From contig SCVQ01000604.1 of assembly GCA_004296865.1 (NCBI GenBank), forward strand, positions 1-6,280: 6,280 nt of DNA. Reading direction: 5' to 3'. A program made the position numbers and the translations under genes. Shown piece by piece: positions 5,613 through 6,280 of the stretch (position 1 is the stretch's first letter; each line of letters starts with the position of its first letter). This DNA comes from Nitrospirota bacterium (GTDB lineage: Bacteria > Nitrospirota > Nitrospiria > Nitrospirales > Nitrospiraceae). The notes under the pieces were generated by a model. It worked only from the letters and a program-made list of their open reading frames with translations, was not told the DNA's origin and ran no database searches.

Positions 5613-5640
5613 CCTCACGTCTCACGCGTCACGCCTCACG
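5613..5640 (-). repeat. Degenerate 7-bp tandem repeat, right arm of an inverted pair
   Basis: The plus strand reads CCTCACG, TCTCACG, CGTCACG, CCTCACG. On the minus strand this is CGTGAGG, CGTGACG, CGTGAGA, CGTGAGG, the same unit as at 5546-5573 and 2863-2883. It ends 9 bases before the lpxB ATG and occupies the place where a Shine-Dalgarno would be expected. Confidence 0.72.
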
Positions 5641-5649
5641 GTTGTTGTC

Positions 5650-6280
5650 ATGCCGCGCATTTTGATCGTGACCGGCGAAGCCTCGGGGGACCTGCACGGG
5701 GCCAACCTGGCCACGGCGATCCGAACGCTCAGGCCGGACGTCGAACTGTTGGGCGTGGGCGGGGGAAAGATGCGCGCGGCCGGTGTGCGGTTGGTGCAGG
5801 GGATCGAGCGTCTGGATGCGATCGGGATGGTCGGCTTGGCGCAGTTGCGCGCGGCTATACGCACCTATGCGGCCCTTTCCCGTTTCCTCAAGGAGAATCC
5901 TCTGGATGCGGTGGTCTTCATCGACAACCCGGGATTGAATCTGCGCTTGGCCCGCGTGGCCAAACGCGCCGGACATCGGGTCATCTATTACATCGCGCCG
6001 CAAATCTGGGCCTGGCACGGGAGCCGGATTGGCCTGATCGCGCAGGTCGTGAACCGTATGATCGTGATCCTGCCGTTCGAAGAAGAGCTCTACCGGCGGG
6101 CCGGCGTGCGCTGCACGTTTGTGGGCCATCCCTTGCTCGATGCGGTGGCCCCGTCCTACGACCGGTCGGAACTACGCAAACGTGTCGGCTTGGATGAGAC
6201 GGCGCGCGTGATCGGCCTTCTGCCGGGGAGCCGTGAAAAAGAAGTCCGGTCCCTCCTGCCGATGATGTTGGAGACTGCGG
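5650..6280 (+). CDS. lpxB: Lipid-A-disaccharide synthase LpxB, N-terminal part (3' truncated)
   Basis: LpxB (glycosyltransferase family 19) joins UDP-2,3-diacylglucosamine and lipid X into the beta-1,6 lipid A disaccharide at the inner face of the cytoplasmic membrane. The window shows 210 complete codons of a protein normally near 380 residues. It opens PRILIVTGEASGDLHGANL, with Glu10 matching E. coli Glu15. Asp92 in VVFIDNPGLN matches catalytic Asp98, although the following Asp of E. coli (PDFN) is Gly here. YYIAPQIWAWHGSR, FVGHPLLDAV and LLPGSREKEV (about 190-199) are all typical. ATG 5650 is the only usable start: the frame upstream has no ATG, GTG or TTG before a stop at 5602. No Shine-Dalgarno precedes it; repeat DNA does. 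The gene continues beyond the window. Confidence 0.95.
   Translation, partial: MPRILIVTGEASGDLHGANLATAIRTLRPDVELLGVGGGKMRAAGVRLVQGIERLDAIGMVGLAQLRAAIRTYAALSRFLKENPLDAVVFIDNPGLNLRLARVAKRAGHRVIYYIAPQIWAWHGSRIGLIAQVVNRMIVILPFEEELYRRAGVRCTFVGHPLLDAVAPSYDRSELRKRVGLDETARVIGLLPGSREKEVRSLLPMMLETA

Noticed and set aside
5546..5640. CRISPR-like array from the repeated heptamers
   Set aside because: The units are 7 bp, directly adjacent with no spacers between them, and change orientation; no cas gene is present.
5546..5649. Intrinsic terminator separating lpxB from the operon
   Set aside because: The inverted arms are long and imperfect with a 39-nt loop, and only a short GTTGTTGT tract follows, so canonical termination is not supported.

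Overview
The window is a contiguous, single-strand (+) gene cluster for building the Gram-negative outer membrane. It is GC-rich and compact, and both ends cut through genes. In order it holds: the C-terminal half of bamA; two tandem OmpH/Skp-family periplasmic chaperone genes; fabZ; lpxA; lpxI; a Gfo/Idh/MocA-family oxidoreductase; and the first part of lpxB. All seven junctions are short (92 nt or less) or overlapping, so the whole stretch reads as one operon or two closely spaced ones. No RNA gene, insertion sequence, phage gene or CRISPR array is visible.

Organism: a diderm bacterium with lipid A. The gene order is the widespread bamA-skp-fabZ-lpxA-lpxB theme. Use of LpxI rather than LpxH, two OmpH paralogues, an oxidoreductase between lpxI and lpxB, and GC-rich codons with GTG starts suggest a Nitrospirota (Nitrospira-like) or deltaproteobacterial-type genome. 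I favour Nitrospira-like from general recollection of the protein sequences; this is inference with moderate confidence.

How the genes work together: BamA inserts beta-barrel proteins into the outer membrane, and the OmpH-like proteins probably hold unfolded barrels in the periplasm. FabZ makes the trans-2-enoyl-ACP intermediates from the 3-hydroxyacyl-ACP pool that LpxA also draws on. LpxA starts lipid A synthesis on a UDP-GlcNAc-type sugar, LpxI cleaves UDP-2,3-diacylglucosamine to lipid X, and LpxB joins the two to the disaccharide. The oxidoreductase sits where Acidithiobacillus ferrooxidans carries gnnA/gnnB, which make the 3-amino sugar UDP-GlcNAc3N for amide-linked lipid A. No GnnB-type aminotransferase is present here. 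lpxD, usual between skp and fabZ, is also absent.

The non-coding DNA is small but not featureless. A perfect 10-bp GC-rich hairpin lies between bamA and the first ompH. A family of degenerate 7-bp repeats (CGTGAGG/CGTGACG type) occurs at the fabZ stop codon and, as a facing inverted pair, fills much of the gap before lpxB. In both places the upstream gene's stop codon lies inside the repeat. lpxB has no recognisable Shine-Dalgarno sequence behind its copy. I see no clear new multi-gene system. The best candidates for follow-up are the oxidoreductase/LpxA pair and the heptamer repeats.
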